DNA of 64,000 nucleotides from positions 62,001 through 126,000 of the forward strand of contig JAFUAD010000012.1 in assembly GCA_017460835.1 (NCBI GenBank). The letters run 5' to 3'. This DNA is from Oscillospiraceae bacterium (GTDB lineage Bacteria > Bacillota > Clostridia > Oscillospirales > Ruminococcaceae). Under the pieces are notes generated by a model. It was not told the origin of the DNA. It saw only the letters and a program-made list of their open reading frames with translations, and did not search any database. This document shows positions 8,310 to 16,124 of the stretch, in pieces. Within the stretch, counting starts at the first letter, position 1. Each line of letters opens with the position of its first letter. The translations under genes and the position numbers were made by a program.

Positions 8310-9317
8310 TCAATCCGGTTCGGGGGTCAGCCCGCCGGGGCGCTGCATGCTCTGCCCCATGCGCCATGTGCCGACATCGACGAGCTGCCGCAGCAGCAGC
8401 GCATAGGCGGAGGCCGCCTTCGGGAGATAGGCATTCTTCCGCGAGATCAGGGAGATCGGGCTGACCGCGATCTCCTCCGGCAGCGGATAATAATTCGGAT
8501 GCGTGCGGAAATTCCCGTAATAGATCAGGGAATCCGGCAGCAGCGCAATGCCCATATTCGCGCAGACAAAGGAAAACACGGTCTCGATCGTCCGGACGCT
8601 GTACGCGATCTGCGGGGTGAAGCCGCAGACCCGGCAGACGGCATTCAGGCTGCCGCGGTCATATTCTCCGGCATTTGCCGCGACAAACTGCTCCTCTGCA
8701 ACAAGGGAGAGGTCGATCGGCTGCTGCCGCAGAAAGCGCAGGCTCGCGCCCGTGATATCCGATGCGGTCAGCGGAACGGGCAGGCGGCCGGTCAGCGGGT
8801 TCATCGGGGCGGCGGCGAGATACAGCCGCTCATCGGCGAGCGTTTCGACATGAAACTGCTTTGCGTCGAATTCGCCCGAGCCGATCGCGAAATCAATTTC
8901 GCCGGCCATGAGCATATCGCGGAGCTGCTTCATTTCCGCTTCCTGTATAATCAGATGAATATTCGGATATTTCGCGTGAAACGCGGCAATGCTCCGCGCA
9001 AGCAGACACCGCACCCGGAAGGAGGAGGCGCCGATCCGGACCGAGCCGGATTCCAGCCCCATGAGGTCCGCGAGCGCATTGTTCATGTTCTCCTCCATCG
9101 CGAGCAGCTTCCGCGCCCAGTCTGCATAGAGCCTGCCGGCGTCCGTCAGGCAGAGCGGCGTCACCGAGCGGTCAAAGAGCTGCACGCCGAGCTGCTTTTC
9201 AATCGTGTGGATGTACTGGCTGAGGGATGGCTGCGTGACATAGAGCTTTTCCGCCGCCTTCGAGATGCTTCTGCATTCCGCGACGGTCAGCACATAGGTC
9301 AGCTGCTGTGTGGTCAT
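8310..9317 (-). CDS. LysR-family transcriptional regulator
   Basis: N-terminal winged helix-turn-helix (residues 1-60: LTYVLTVAECRSISKAAEKLYVTQPSLSQYIHTIEKQLGVQLFDR), linker helix, then a periplasmic-binding-protein-like effector domain (about 90-300). Full family length (335 residues). It is codirectional with the esterase gene, with 162 bases between them, and not divergent from a neighbour, so its target is not evident. Effector unknown. Confidence 0.88.
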   Translation of the reverse strand: MTTQQLTYVLTVAECRSISKAAEKLYVTQPSLSQYIHTIEKQLGVQLFDRSVTPLCLTDAGRLYADWARKLLAMEENMNNALADLMGLESGSVRIGASSFRVRCLLARSIAAFHAKYPNIHLIIQEAEMKQLRDMLMAGEIDFAIGSGEFDAKQFHVETLADERLYLAAAPMNPLTGRLPVPLTASDITGASLRFLRQQPIDLSLVAEEQFVAANAGEYDRGSLNAVCRVCGFTPQIAYSVRTIETVFSFVCANMGIALLPDSLIYYGNFRTHPNYYPLPEEIAVSPISLISRKNAYLPKAASAYALLLRQLVDVGTWRMGQSMQRPGGLTPEPD

Positions 9318-9350
9318 GTCGGGCTCCTTTCTGCGAAGATGATAAAGCTT

Positions 9351-9379
9351 CAGCCTGAAAGCACATGGCCTTCAGGCTG
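9351..9379 (-). terminator. Hairpin, probable terminator of the Cys4 protein gene
   Basis: Perfect 9-bp stem (CAGCCTGAA/TTCAGGCTG) in the gap between the 9414-9881 gene and the LysR gene. The minus-strand tail AAGCTTTATC is only moderately T-rich. Confidence 0.5.
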
Positions 9380-9413
9380 ACAGTGTGTCCGTTGCGATTT
9401 TTTATCCCCTTTT

Positions 9414-9881
9414 TTACATGCTGCTCAGCGTGTTCATTGTGTCATTTGCGGCCTGTGCAGCCTGATCCGGCGCATAGCTCCCCGCCTTATCTGCCATTGC
9501 TGCGAGCGCGGCAAGGTCGCCGCCTGCAGCCGGTGCAGCGGCTTTGGGTGCGGGAGCGGGAGCTGCTGCCTGAGCAGGAGCTGCTGCGGCCTGTGCGGGC
9601 TTTGCAGGCTCAGCCGGCTTTGCTTCCTCTTCCTTTTCTTCCTTCTCGTCGTAGTCGCCCTCCAGCCAGCCGACGCGCTGCATCTGCTTGACCGGAATCC
9701 GCTTCAGCGGAGAATAGACAAACTTCGGGCAGTGATACCCGGCGTCAACCATACCTTTTTTGGTACATAGCACCTTGTCACCGTCGCTGGAGCGCTTGCC
9801 GAATTCGCAGTATTCGCATTTGGGCTCGATCGCCTTTCCGAAATACTTGCCGCCCTTGGAAAATACATCAAAAAGTCCCAT
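9414..9881 (-). CDS. Small Cys4 protein with low-complexity Ala/Pro tail, unknown function
   Basis: Not recognised as a named family. The 155-residue protein starts MGLFDVFSKGGKYFGKAIEPKCEYCEFGKR and carries four cysteines (about C22, C25, C39, C50) spaced like a zinc knuckle, then an acidic Glu/Lys patch, a Pro/Ala/Gln low-complexity stretch (about 80-120) and a short Ala-rich end. No signal peptide or membrane helix. ATG at 9881 is chosen because GAGGTGA lies five bases before it; an upstream GTG overlaps that site. It has its own strong promoter. Confidence 0.65.
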   Translation of the reverse strand: MGLFDVFSKGGKYFGKAIEPKCEYCEFGKRSSDGDKVLCTKKGMVDAGYHCPKFVYSPLKRIPVKQMQRVGWLEGDYDEKEEKEEEAKPAEPAKPAQAAAAPAQAAAPAPAPKAAAPAAGGDLAALAAMADKAGSYAPDQAAQAANDTMNTLSSM

Positions 9882-9955
9882 TTTGGTCACCTCGTTTGGA
9901 TCGGCATCCGGACAGAATCCCGCTGACTCTGGCGGTATGCCACTCTGTTTTCTCC

Positions 9956-9984
9956 ATTATAACATATTTTTTTGAGTTTGTCTA
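9956..9984 (-). promoter_or_regulatory. Extended -10 sigma-A promoter of the Cys4 protein gene
   Basis: Minus strand TAGACA (9984-9979), 17-base spacer, TATAAT (9961-9956) preceded by TGT, an extended -10. The -35 overlaps the last bases of the upstream ylbJ frame. Confidence 0.75.
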
Positions 9985-11076
9985 GTCTTTTTTTAGAAGA
10001 AATGGGAATCCGGTCAAAAAAATCAAAATTGCGGGCAAAAATGAGCCGGATTCCGAGGCTGCGGCGCGGCCGGCAAAGGCGGAAACGGCGGTTTGGGGCA
10101 GCTCCGGCAGCAGCGGAAGGGCTGCGGCGGTCAGCAGTGCGGCAAGCAGTGCCGCGAGGATTCTTGCGGCGAGCAGGCGCATCGGGCGCAGCGCCCGGAC
10201 GCCGAGCGCCATGCACTGAAGCTGGACGCAGAACCCGCCGAAGGACAGCAGCGCAGCTCCGAGCGGCAGGACGGCGCGTGCGGGGAGTCCGCAGCGGAAC
10301 ACCGGCGTGAGCTGGGTGACATCGAGCACTGCACCGTACACGGCGCGGAGCACATGCAGCGGAAGCCCCGCACGGATGCAGAGCGCCCCTGCCGCCGCGG
10401 AAAGATGCAGCAGCGAAGGAAGCTGCCCGATCAGCCCGAACAGCAGCACCGCCGCGCAGATCTGCCCGAGCCCCTTCATCGCCTGCGAGGCCGAATCGGT
10501 CAGTGCCTGCGCGGAAATGCGGATGCTGCAGGCAGGAGCGGGCGGGGCGGGTATCTGCCGCGGGGCGATTAAAATCGCGAGGATGCAGTTTGCGAGGATG
10601 CAGGCGAGCATCATGCAGACGCCCGCTGCGGCGCTGCCGGAGAGCTGCTTTCCCGCAAAGCCGATCAGGAATGCGGGGCCGCCGCCAAAGCAGCAGAGGG
10701 TGAGCCTTGCGGCATCCGCTTCGGCGATCTCATGCCGCGCTGCTGCCTGCCGGAGCAGGGATGCCCCGACCGGATATCCGGCGAACTGGCTGACCAGAAA
10801 TATGCCGAATACGTTTGGCTGCATGCGGAGCAGGGCGGCTGTGCGGTGCAGGCGGCGCCCCAGTGCCGCGCCCGCGCCGCTCATGCAGAGCAGATTGCCG
10901 AGCACCATGCAGCCGTAGAGCGAGGGAATCAAAGTCGTGAGGCAGAGCGCGATGCGGCTGCGGAGAACCGCCGAAACCGCGTCGGCATGAACAGAAAGCA
11001 GCAGCATTGCGGCAATCAGCAGCATCGCGGGCAGGGCAGCCGGATGCCGCCTGCTTCCGGTGTGTGTCAAATCCAA
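9982..11076 (-). CDS. ylbJ: YlbJ-like sporulation integral membrane protein
   Basis: The 364-residue protein has about eight to nine membrane helices and motifs of the nucleoside-recognition Gate-domain group to which YlbJ belongs (LIPSLYGCMVLGNLL near 50, FAGYPVGASLLRQ near 100, a Gly-rich FGGGPAFLIG near 130). In Bacillus, YlbJ is sigma-E controlled and needed for dipicolinic acid transfer into the forespore. It is divergent from yqfC and yqfD, also sporulation genes. The Gly-rich motif differs from the NxSxPLFI version in Bacillus, so orthology is probable rather than certain. Confidence 0.7.
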   Translation of the reverse strand: MDLTHTGSRRHPAALPAMLLIAAMLLLSVHADAVSAVLRSRIALCLTTLIPSLYGCMVLGNLLCMSGAGAALGRRLHRTAALLRMQPNVFGIFLVSQFAGYPVGASLLRQAAARHEIAEADAARLTLCCFGGGPAFLIGFAGKQLSGSAAAGVCMMLACILANCILAILIAPRQIPAPPAPACSIRISAQALTDSASQAMKGLGQICAAVLLFGLIGQLPSLLHLSAAAGALCIRAGLPLHVLRAVYGAVLDVTQLTPVFRCGLPARAVLPLGAALLSFGGFCVQLQCMALGVRALRPMRLLAARILAALLAALLTAAALPLLPELPQTAVSAFAGRAAASESGSFLPAILIFLTGFPFLLKKD

Positions 11077-11192
11077 TCCCCCTCTTGTTTTTCAGGTTTT
11101 GCTTCAAAAATCCATCGGAGATACCTCAATATATGCGCGGGCGGCATAGAATCAGAACCGGCGCCATAAGCTGAAAAGGGAGGTGACCCAGA

Positions 11193-11423
11193 ATGCAGAA
11201 GCCGGAAATGTTCCGGGACAGGATGGAGCTCTGCGGGAACACGGACATGTACTTTGACAAATGCCGCAGGCTGCTGGAATGCAGCGAGATGTTGATTCTG
11301 GCGGAGTGCGGCGGGCACAGGATCGCGGTCTGGGGGAGCGGGCTTTCCGCCTCGGATTACAGCGCGGGCGGGCTGCATGTTCACGGGCAGATCGCGGCGA
11401 TCGAATTTGACGGGGGACTCTGA
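11193..11423 (+). CDS. yqfC: YqfC/YabP-family sporulation protein
   Basis: The 76-residue protein has the YabP/YqfC beta-rich pattern (LECSEMLILAECGGHRIAVWGSGLSASDYSAGGLHVHGQI). In Bacillus, YqfC is a mother-cell protein made under sigma-E. GGGAGGTGA precedes the ATG. Its stop overlaps the yqfD start by one base (TGATG). The 116-base gap to the divergent ylbJ must hold promoters for both; no sigma-A consensus is visible, fitting sporulation control (inference). Confidence 0.85.
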   Translation: MQKPEMFRDRMELCGNTDMYFDKCRRLLECSEMLILAECGGHRIAVWGSGLSASDYSAGGLHVHGQIAAIEFDGGL

Positions 11424-12580
11424 TGGCATATATCGAATTTTCAGCGGAGGGCACAGCGCTCTCCGCCTTCCGGGATGCGCTGCGGCGGCAGGGAATCGCC
11501 TGCACCGCCCAGCAGATTCGCGGGGGCGCATTTTTTGCGCGGACGGCGCCGCGAAACCGCCGCCGCATCGAAAAGCTCGCAGAATCGCATGAAATCACGC
11601 TGCAAATCCGCAGAGAGCACGGGCTGCGGTTTCGCCTGCGGCCATACCGCTTCCGGTTCGGTGTCCCCTGCGGGCTCGTGCTGGGGATTTTGTTTCTGTA
11701 CTGGTGCAATGCCACGGTGCGCAGCATTGAAATCCACGGAAACACGACGGTTTCCGATACCGAAATCCTGCATGCGCTCTCGGAGCTCGGTGTCGCGCGC
11801 GGCACGCCGATCCGCGAGATTCCGTTTACCTATGTCGAGCAGAGGATGCGGCTCAGCGTGCGGGACATCGAATGGATCGCGCTGCGGCACGAGGGCGGGC
11901 GGCTCATTGTCGATCTGACGCAGGAGCGCACGCCGCCGGAAATCGACGACAGCCATATGCCCGCGAATATTATCGCGGCGGTTCCGGCGCAGGTCACTGC
12001 CGTCAACGTGCTCGGCGGGCATGCCGTCGTCAAGGCGGGCGATGCCGTGAAGGCGGGCGAGCTGCTGATTACCGGCGTGCAGGAGGACGCGCGCGGGCTG
12101 ACACGCTATTACCGCGCGGAGGGCGAGGTGACCGGCATCTATCAGGCGGAATTTTCCTGCGAGCAGCCCTTTGTCGCAGAGCTGCCCGTCCGGGGAAATA
12201 CGGTCACGGAGCCGCTGCTGGAGATTTTCGGGAAGCGGTTTTCGCTTTCGCTGACCGGCGATCCGCCGGAGGGCGGCGACTGGATCTATGAGGAGACGCG
12301 CCGGCCGCTCACGCTGTTCGGGGCGGCGCTCCCGCTGACGCTGATCGACTGCCACTACACCGAGCCCGCCTTTGCGATCACGGTATTTTCGGAGGAGGAG
12401 GTCTGTGCGATTCTGGAGGAATCGGCGGCGCGCTATGAGCGGAATTTCCACGCAGATGACACCGTTATTTCCAGAAACGCAACATATTCCAAGACAGATT
12501 TGGGCATTTCGCTGAATATCAACTATGTTTTTGAGGGCGCTATCGGGAAAAGCAGTGAAATTTTTGTGAAATTATCCTAA
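11423..12580 (+). CDS. yqfD: Sporulation protein YqfD
   Basis: The 385-residue protein has an N-terminal soluble region, a single membrane helix near residues 77-95 (GLVLGILFLYWCNATVRSIEIHGN) and a long extracytoplasmic domain (YVEQRMRLSVRDIEWIALRHEGGRLIVDLTQE), typical of the stage IV YqfD family. Full length. One-base overlap with yqfC, directly upstream of phoH as in most Clostridia. Required for efficient sporulation in Bacillus; molecular role unsettled. Confidence 0.88.
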   Translation: MAYIEFSAEGTALSAFRDALRRQGIACTAQQIRGGAFFARTAPRNRRRIEKLAESHEITLQIRREHGLRFRLRPYRFRFGVPCGLVLGILFLYWCNATVRSIEIHGNTTVSDTEILHALSELGVARGTPIREIPFTYVEQRMRLSVRDIEWIALRHEGGRLIVDLTQERTPPEIDDSHMPANIIAAVPAQVTAVNVLGGHAVVKAGDAVKAGELLITGVQEDARGLTRYYRAEGEVTGIYQAEFSCEQPFVAELPVRGNTVTEPLLEIFGKRFSLSLTGDPPEGGDWIYEETRRPLTLFGAALPLTLIDCHYTEPAFAITVFSEEEVCAILEESAARYERNFHADDTVISRNATYSKTDLGISLNINYVFEGAIGKSSEIFVKLS

Positions 12581-12625
12581 AACTATTCCATTTTCAATTG
12601 TTTTGTGGTATAATGGAAATAGTTT
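12580..12625 (+). promoter_or_regulatory. Probable phoH promoter inside an inverted repeat
   Basis: TATAAT (12609-12614) is preceded by TGG, an extended -10; the -35 (TTCCAT at 12586-12591, 17-base spacing) is poor. The region is enclosed by arms AAACTATTCCATT (12580-12592) and AATGGAAATAGTTT (12612-12625), complementary apart from one extra base. It may be an operator or an RNA hairpin at the end of yqfD. Confidence 0.55.
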
Positions 12626-12704
12626 TATGAGAGGTGCGCCCGGATGGGCTGCGGCGCATAGAACAGGAATACGAATTCAGCAAAGGAGCCGGCAAGGAAA
12701 ACGC

Positions 12705-13697
12705 ATGGCAGAACGTATTTGGAATGCGGCAGACCCCGATCAGATCGCCGCAGTATTCGGAACCTATGACACCAATCTCAATATGATCCAGAAGCAGTTT
12801 CACGTTGTCATTGTCAACCGCGGAACCGGCGTGAAGATCACCGGCGCAGAGGAGGATGTCGAAAAGGCGGCGCAGGCAATGGATGTGCTGCTGCAAAATG
12901 TGCAAAAGGGCAGCAGCCTGACCGACCAGACCGTGCGCTATGTCGTCTCGATGGTCGCGGACGATGCCGCCGAGGAGGTCAGAGAGCTGACCGCGGATGC
13001 CGTAAGCATCACCGTCACCGGAAAGCCGGTGCGCCCGCGGACCGTCGGGCAGAAGCACTATCTCTCCGCCATTACCTCCAATACCATTGTGCTCGGCATC
13101 GGCCCCGCCGGAACCGGCAAGACCTACCTTGCGGTCGCGATGGCGGTCAAGGCGCTGCGGGCACATGAGGTCAGCCGGATCATTCTGACAAGACCCGCCG
13201 TCGAAGCGGGCGAGAAGCTCGGCTTCCTTCCGGGCGATTTGCAGGATAAGGTCGATCCTTACCTGCGCCCGCTCTATGATGCGCTCTTTGAGATGCTCGG
13301 CTCGGAGGCGGTCGAGCGGAATCTCGAAAAGAATGTCATCGAAATCGCGCCGCTTGCCTATATGCGCGGGCGGACGCTCGACCATGCCTTCATCATTCTC
13401 GATGAGGCGCAGAATACCACCTCCGAGCAGATCAAAATGTTCCTCACCCGTCTCGGAGAGGGCAGCAAAATGGTCATCACAGGCGATATCACGCAGATCG
13501 ACCTGCCGGACCCCAAGCGATCCGGCCTGATCGAAGCCATGCGTGTGCTGAAGTCCGTTGACGATATCGTGATTCATCAGTTCAGTGAAAAGGATGTCGT
13601 CCGGCATAAGCTCGTTCAGGATATCATTACCGCGTATGCGAATTATGACCGCAAATCCACACAATCTCATGAAAGGAAAAAGAATCGAAATGGCTAA
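12705..13697 (+). CDS. phoH: PhoH family ATPase (PhoH-like, KH-linked)
   Basis: The 331-residue protein has an N-terminal KH-like region (about 1-95) and a PhoH ATPase core with Walker A GPAGTGKTYLAVAMA near residue 133 and Walker B HAFIILDEAQNTT near 225, plus TGDITQIDLP. Linked in many genomes to RNA turnover and ribosome maturation with the adjacent ybeY. The start at 12705 follows AAGGA and gives the normal length; a longer frame begins inside the promoter. Overlaps ybeY by eight bases. Confidence 0.92.
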   Translation: MAERIWNAADPDQIAAVFGTYDTNLNMIQKQFHVVIVNRGTGVKITGAEEDVEKAAQAMDVLLQNVQKGSSLTDQTVRYVVSMVADDAAEEVRELTADAVSITVTGKPVRPRTVGQKHYLSAITSNTIVLGIGPAGTGKTYLAVAMAVKALRAHEVSRIILTRPAVEAGEKLGFLPGDLQDKVDPYLRPLYDALFEMLGSEAVERNLEKNVIEIAPLAYMRGRTLDHAFIILDEAQNTTSEQIKMFLTRLGEGSKMVITGDITQIDLPDPKRSGLIEAMRVLKSVDDIVIHQFSEKDVVRHKLVQDIITAYANYDRKSTQSHERKKNRNG

Positions 13698-14199
13698 GCT
13701 GAAAGTTTACATCAAGGATACCCAGCATGAGGTAAAAATCCCGGTCGGCATCCGTCTGCTGATCCGCCGCTGCTGTCAGGCTGTTCTGACGACAGAGGGC
13801 TTCGGACGCGATACGGAGGTCAGCGTCTCCTTCGTCAACAACGAGGAGATCCGGAAGCTCAACGCGCAGTACCGCAATAAGGACACCGAGACCGATGTGC
13901 TCTCCTTCCCGCTCTGCGAGGGCGACCATCTGGAGATCAATGCCGAGAACGGCTATGTGCTGCTCGGCGACATCGTCATCTCGATGGAAATGGCCGTCAA
14001 GCAGGCGAAGATGTACGGCCATGTGCTCGAGCGCGAGGTCGCGTTCCTGACGGTGCATTCCATGCTGCATCTGCTGGGCTATGACCACGAGAAATCTCCG
14101 CTGGAGCAGCGCCAGATGCGCGAGAAGGAGGAGTCTGTCCTCGAAAAGCTCGGCTTCTCCCGCGATACCAGCTATATTGTCCCCGAGGAGCAGGAGTAA
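13690..14199 (+). CDS. ybeY: Endoribonuclease/rRNA maturation factor YbeY
   Basis: The zinc site HSMLHLLGYDH matches HxxxHxxGxxH, and the upstream conserved block is KDTETDVLSFPL. The protein (169 residues) processes the 16S rRNA 3' end and takes part in ribosome quality control, working with Era, encoded next. The start at 13690 gives the normal N-terminus (MAKLKVYIKD); an earlier in-frame ATG at 13669 lies within phoH. Translational coupling to phoH is likely. Confidence 0.93.
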   Translation: MAKLKVYIKDTQHEVKIPVGIRLLIRRCCQAVLTTEGFGRDTEVSVSFVNNEEIRKLNAQYRNKDTETDVLSFPLCEGDHLEINAENGYVLLGDIVISMEMAVKQAKMYGHVLEREVAFLTVHSMLHLLGYDHEKSPLEQRQMREKEESVLEKLGFSRDTSYIVPEEQE

Positions 14200-14202
14200 T
14201 GC

Positions 14203-15114
14203 ATGGAGCATAACGGGAATACAAAAATTCTGTTCGCTGCCATTGCGGGGCATACCAATGCCGGAAAGTCCTCGCTGCTGAATGCGCTGATCGGCGAGAA
14301 GATCGCATCGGTCAGCCCGAAGCCGCAGACCACCCGGACGAGAATCACCGGCATCCGGAATATCGGGGAGACCCAGCTTGTCTTTACGGATACCCCCGGA
14401 CTGCACCGCGCACAGACCGTGCTCGGCGACCAGATGCTTAAGGCTGCGCGGGAGGCCGTATCCGATATCGACTGCGTGATCTTCATGCAGGACTGCACAA
14501 AGCCGCTCGGCGAGCAGGAGATGACCATGCTCGACAACCTGACAAAGCAGGGCACGCCGCTAATCTTCCTCTATAATAAGATCGACCTGCTCTCTGAGAA
14601 GGCAAAGCTCGCGCCGCTGCTCGTCAGCGCGGAGAACCGCTGGCACCCGAGGGCGCTGATTCCGGTCAGCGTGCTGAAAAATGACGGCGTACAGACGGTT
14701 CTGGACGAGCTCATGCAGATGGCACAGCCCGGGCCGCATTATTTCCCGGAGGACATGCTGACCGATCAGCCTGAGCGCGTGCTCGCCTCCGAGATCGTGC
14801 GGGAGCAGCTCCTCTATCTTTTGCAGGATGAGGTGCCGCACGGCATCGCCGTCGTCACGGAGCAGTTCTCGGAGCGGGAGGACAAGGATATTCTGAATAT
14901 CTCCGTGCTGATCTACTGCGAAAAGGAATCGCATAAGCGCATTATCATCGGCAAAAACGGTGCGATGCTCAAAAAGGCCGGCGCCAATGCGCGCAGAGAG
15001 CTGGAAAAATTCTTCCGGATCAGGGTCAATCTCCAGACATGGGTCAAGGTCAAGGAGGACTGGCGCAACCGCGGTGCCATTTTGCAGCAGTTCGGGCTGA
15101 ACAGCGATGCATAA
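14203..15114 (+). CDS. era: GTPase Era
   Basis: Ras-like GTPase that binds the 16S rRNA 3' end during 30S assembly. The 303-residue protein has G1 GHTNAGKSSL, G2 region PQTTRTRI, G3 DTPGLH, G4 NKID and a C-terminal KH domain with IGKNGAMLKK near 250. The G1 loop differs from the usual GRPNVGKSTL (His for Arg, Thr for Pro, Ala for Val), but the essential GKS is intact. Follows ybeY after three bases; order ybeY-era-yqzL-recO is conserved in Firmicutes. Confidence 0.95.
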   Translation: MEHNGNTKILFAAIAGHTNAGKSSLLNALIGEKIASVSPKPQTTRTRITGIRNIGETQLVFTDTPGLHRAQTVLGDQMLKAAREAVSDIDCVIFMQDCTKPLGEQEMTMLDNLTKQGTPLIFLYNKIDLLSEKAKLAPLLVSAENRWHPRALIPVSVLKNDGVQTVLDELMQMAQPGPHYFPEDMLTDQPERVLASEIVREQLLYLLQDEVPHGIAVVTEQFSEREDKDILNISVLIYCEKESHKRIIIGKNGAMLKKAGANARRELEKFFRIRVNLQTWVKVKEDWRNRGAILQQFGLNSDA

Positions 15115-15139
15115 TATTTCCATGTAAACCGAATCCGTT

Positions 15140-15182
15140 TCCGCATATGCTATCCCCTGAAGGGAGGCGGCGCATATGCGGA
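15140..15182 (+). promoter_or_regulatory. Stem-loop over the yqzL-like translation start
   Basis: Perfect 11-bp inverted repeat TCCGCATATGC (15140-15150) and GCATATGCGGA (15172-15182). The Shine-Dalgarno AAGGGAGG lies in the 21-base loop and the ATG (15176) inside the 3' arm, so folding would mask the start codon. Confidence 0.55.
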
Positions 15183-15358
15183 ACGAGAATGCATATCTTT
15201 CAGACAGAATGGCGGAAAAGCGCGTTCAGCAGAGCTGGAACGCATTTTGCGAGAGCGGCAGCGTGCCGGATTATCTGCAATACCGGAGCTGCTGCGCAGA
15301 GCTGGAGGGGCGAACGAATGCCGACACATCTGACCGTCAAGGGACTGGTAATCCGTGA
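15176..15358 (+). CDS. yqzL: YqzL-like small protein
   Basis: 60-residue protein between era and recO, the position of yqzL in Bacillus. Residues 20-40 (WNAFCESGSVPDYLQYR) match the YqzL pattern of a Trp/Phe pair, an S/TG turn and a YLxY helix. AAGGGAGG precedes the ATG. The 3' end overlaps the recO start by 41 bases in another frame. Function unknown in the family; homology is by short motif plus context. Confidence 0.6.
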   Translation: MRNENAYLSDRMAEKRVQQSWNAFCESGSVPDYLQYRSCCAELEGRTNADTSDRQGTGNP

Positions 15359-16124
15359 AACTGCATACGGCGAGGCGGACAGGATCTTCGATCTGCTGAC
15401 CGAAAACGGAATCCGCACCGTGCGGGCACGGAGTGTGCGGAAGCCCGGCGCAAAATATGCCGCCGTCACACAGCTTTTTGCTTACGGGGAATTCTGCCTG
15501 CGGCAGAGCGGCGAGCGCTTTTTCCTCGACAGCGCCGTGTCAAAAAATCAGTTTTACGGGCTGCGGAATGACCTCGAAGCACTGGCGCTCGCATCCTATT
15601 TCTCGGAGCTGATACAGAAAACTGCTACGGAGCAGCCGCAGGCACAGCTTTTGCGGCTGTTCTGCTATGCGCTGCACCATCTCTCGGAGCATGACCGCCC
15701 GCCGCTGCTGGTGAAGGCGGTTTTTGAGCTGCGCCTGCTGACGGAGCTCGGCCTGATGCCGGATATGGTCTGCTGCAAGGTCTGCGGCGAATATCTCCCG
15801 GCGCATCCGGTCCTGCGGATCGCGGAGGCGGATTTCGCCTGCGCGGACTGCACGGACACCACAGACCCCGCGGATATCGAAGCAAAGCCCTCTGTCATAC
15901 AGGCGGCGCGGCATGTGATCTTTTCGGATTTCGACCGGCTGTTTCAGTTCCGGCTGAAGGCGGAGGCGCTGCCGCTCTTTGCGCAGTATACAGAGCGCTT
16001 TTTGCTGCATCAGCTCGGGGTTTCATTCCATACACTGCATTTTTATCATGAGCTGACCGGGCCGCCGAATGCGGGCGCCGGCACAGAAAGGGAAGCGATA
16101 CAGCATGGCACGGACGAAAATTGA
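15318..16124 (+). CDS. recO: DNA repair protein RecO
   Basis: The 268-residue protein has an N-terminal OB fold (VIRETAYGEADRIFDLLTENGI), a helical middle, and a four-cysteine zinc module (CKVCG near residue 155, CADC near 177). RecO loads RecA on gapped DNA with RecF and RecR. The start at 15318 is preceded by GGAGGGG. Lies downstream of era and the YqzL-like gene and overlaps the next gene by 20 bases. Confidence 0.9.
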   Translation: MPTHLTVKGLVIRETAYGEADRIFDLLTENGIRTVRARSVRKPGAKYAAVTQLFAYGEFCLRQSGERFFLDSAVSKNQFYGLRNDLEALALASYFSELIQKTATEQPQAQLLRLFCYALHHLSEHDRPPLLVKAVFELRLLTELGLMPDMVCCKVCGEYLPAHPVLRIAEADFACADCTDTTDPADIEAKPSVIQAARHVIFSDFDRLFQFRLKAEALPLFAQYTERFLLHQLGVSFHTLHFYHELTGPPNAGAGTEREAIQHGTDEN

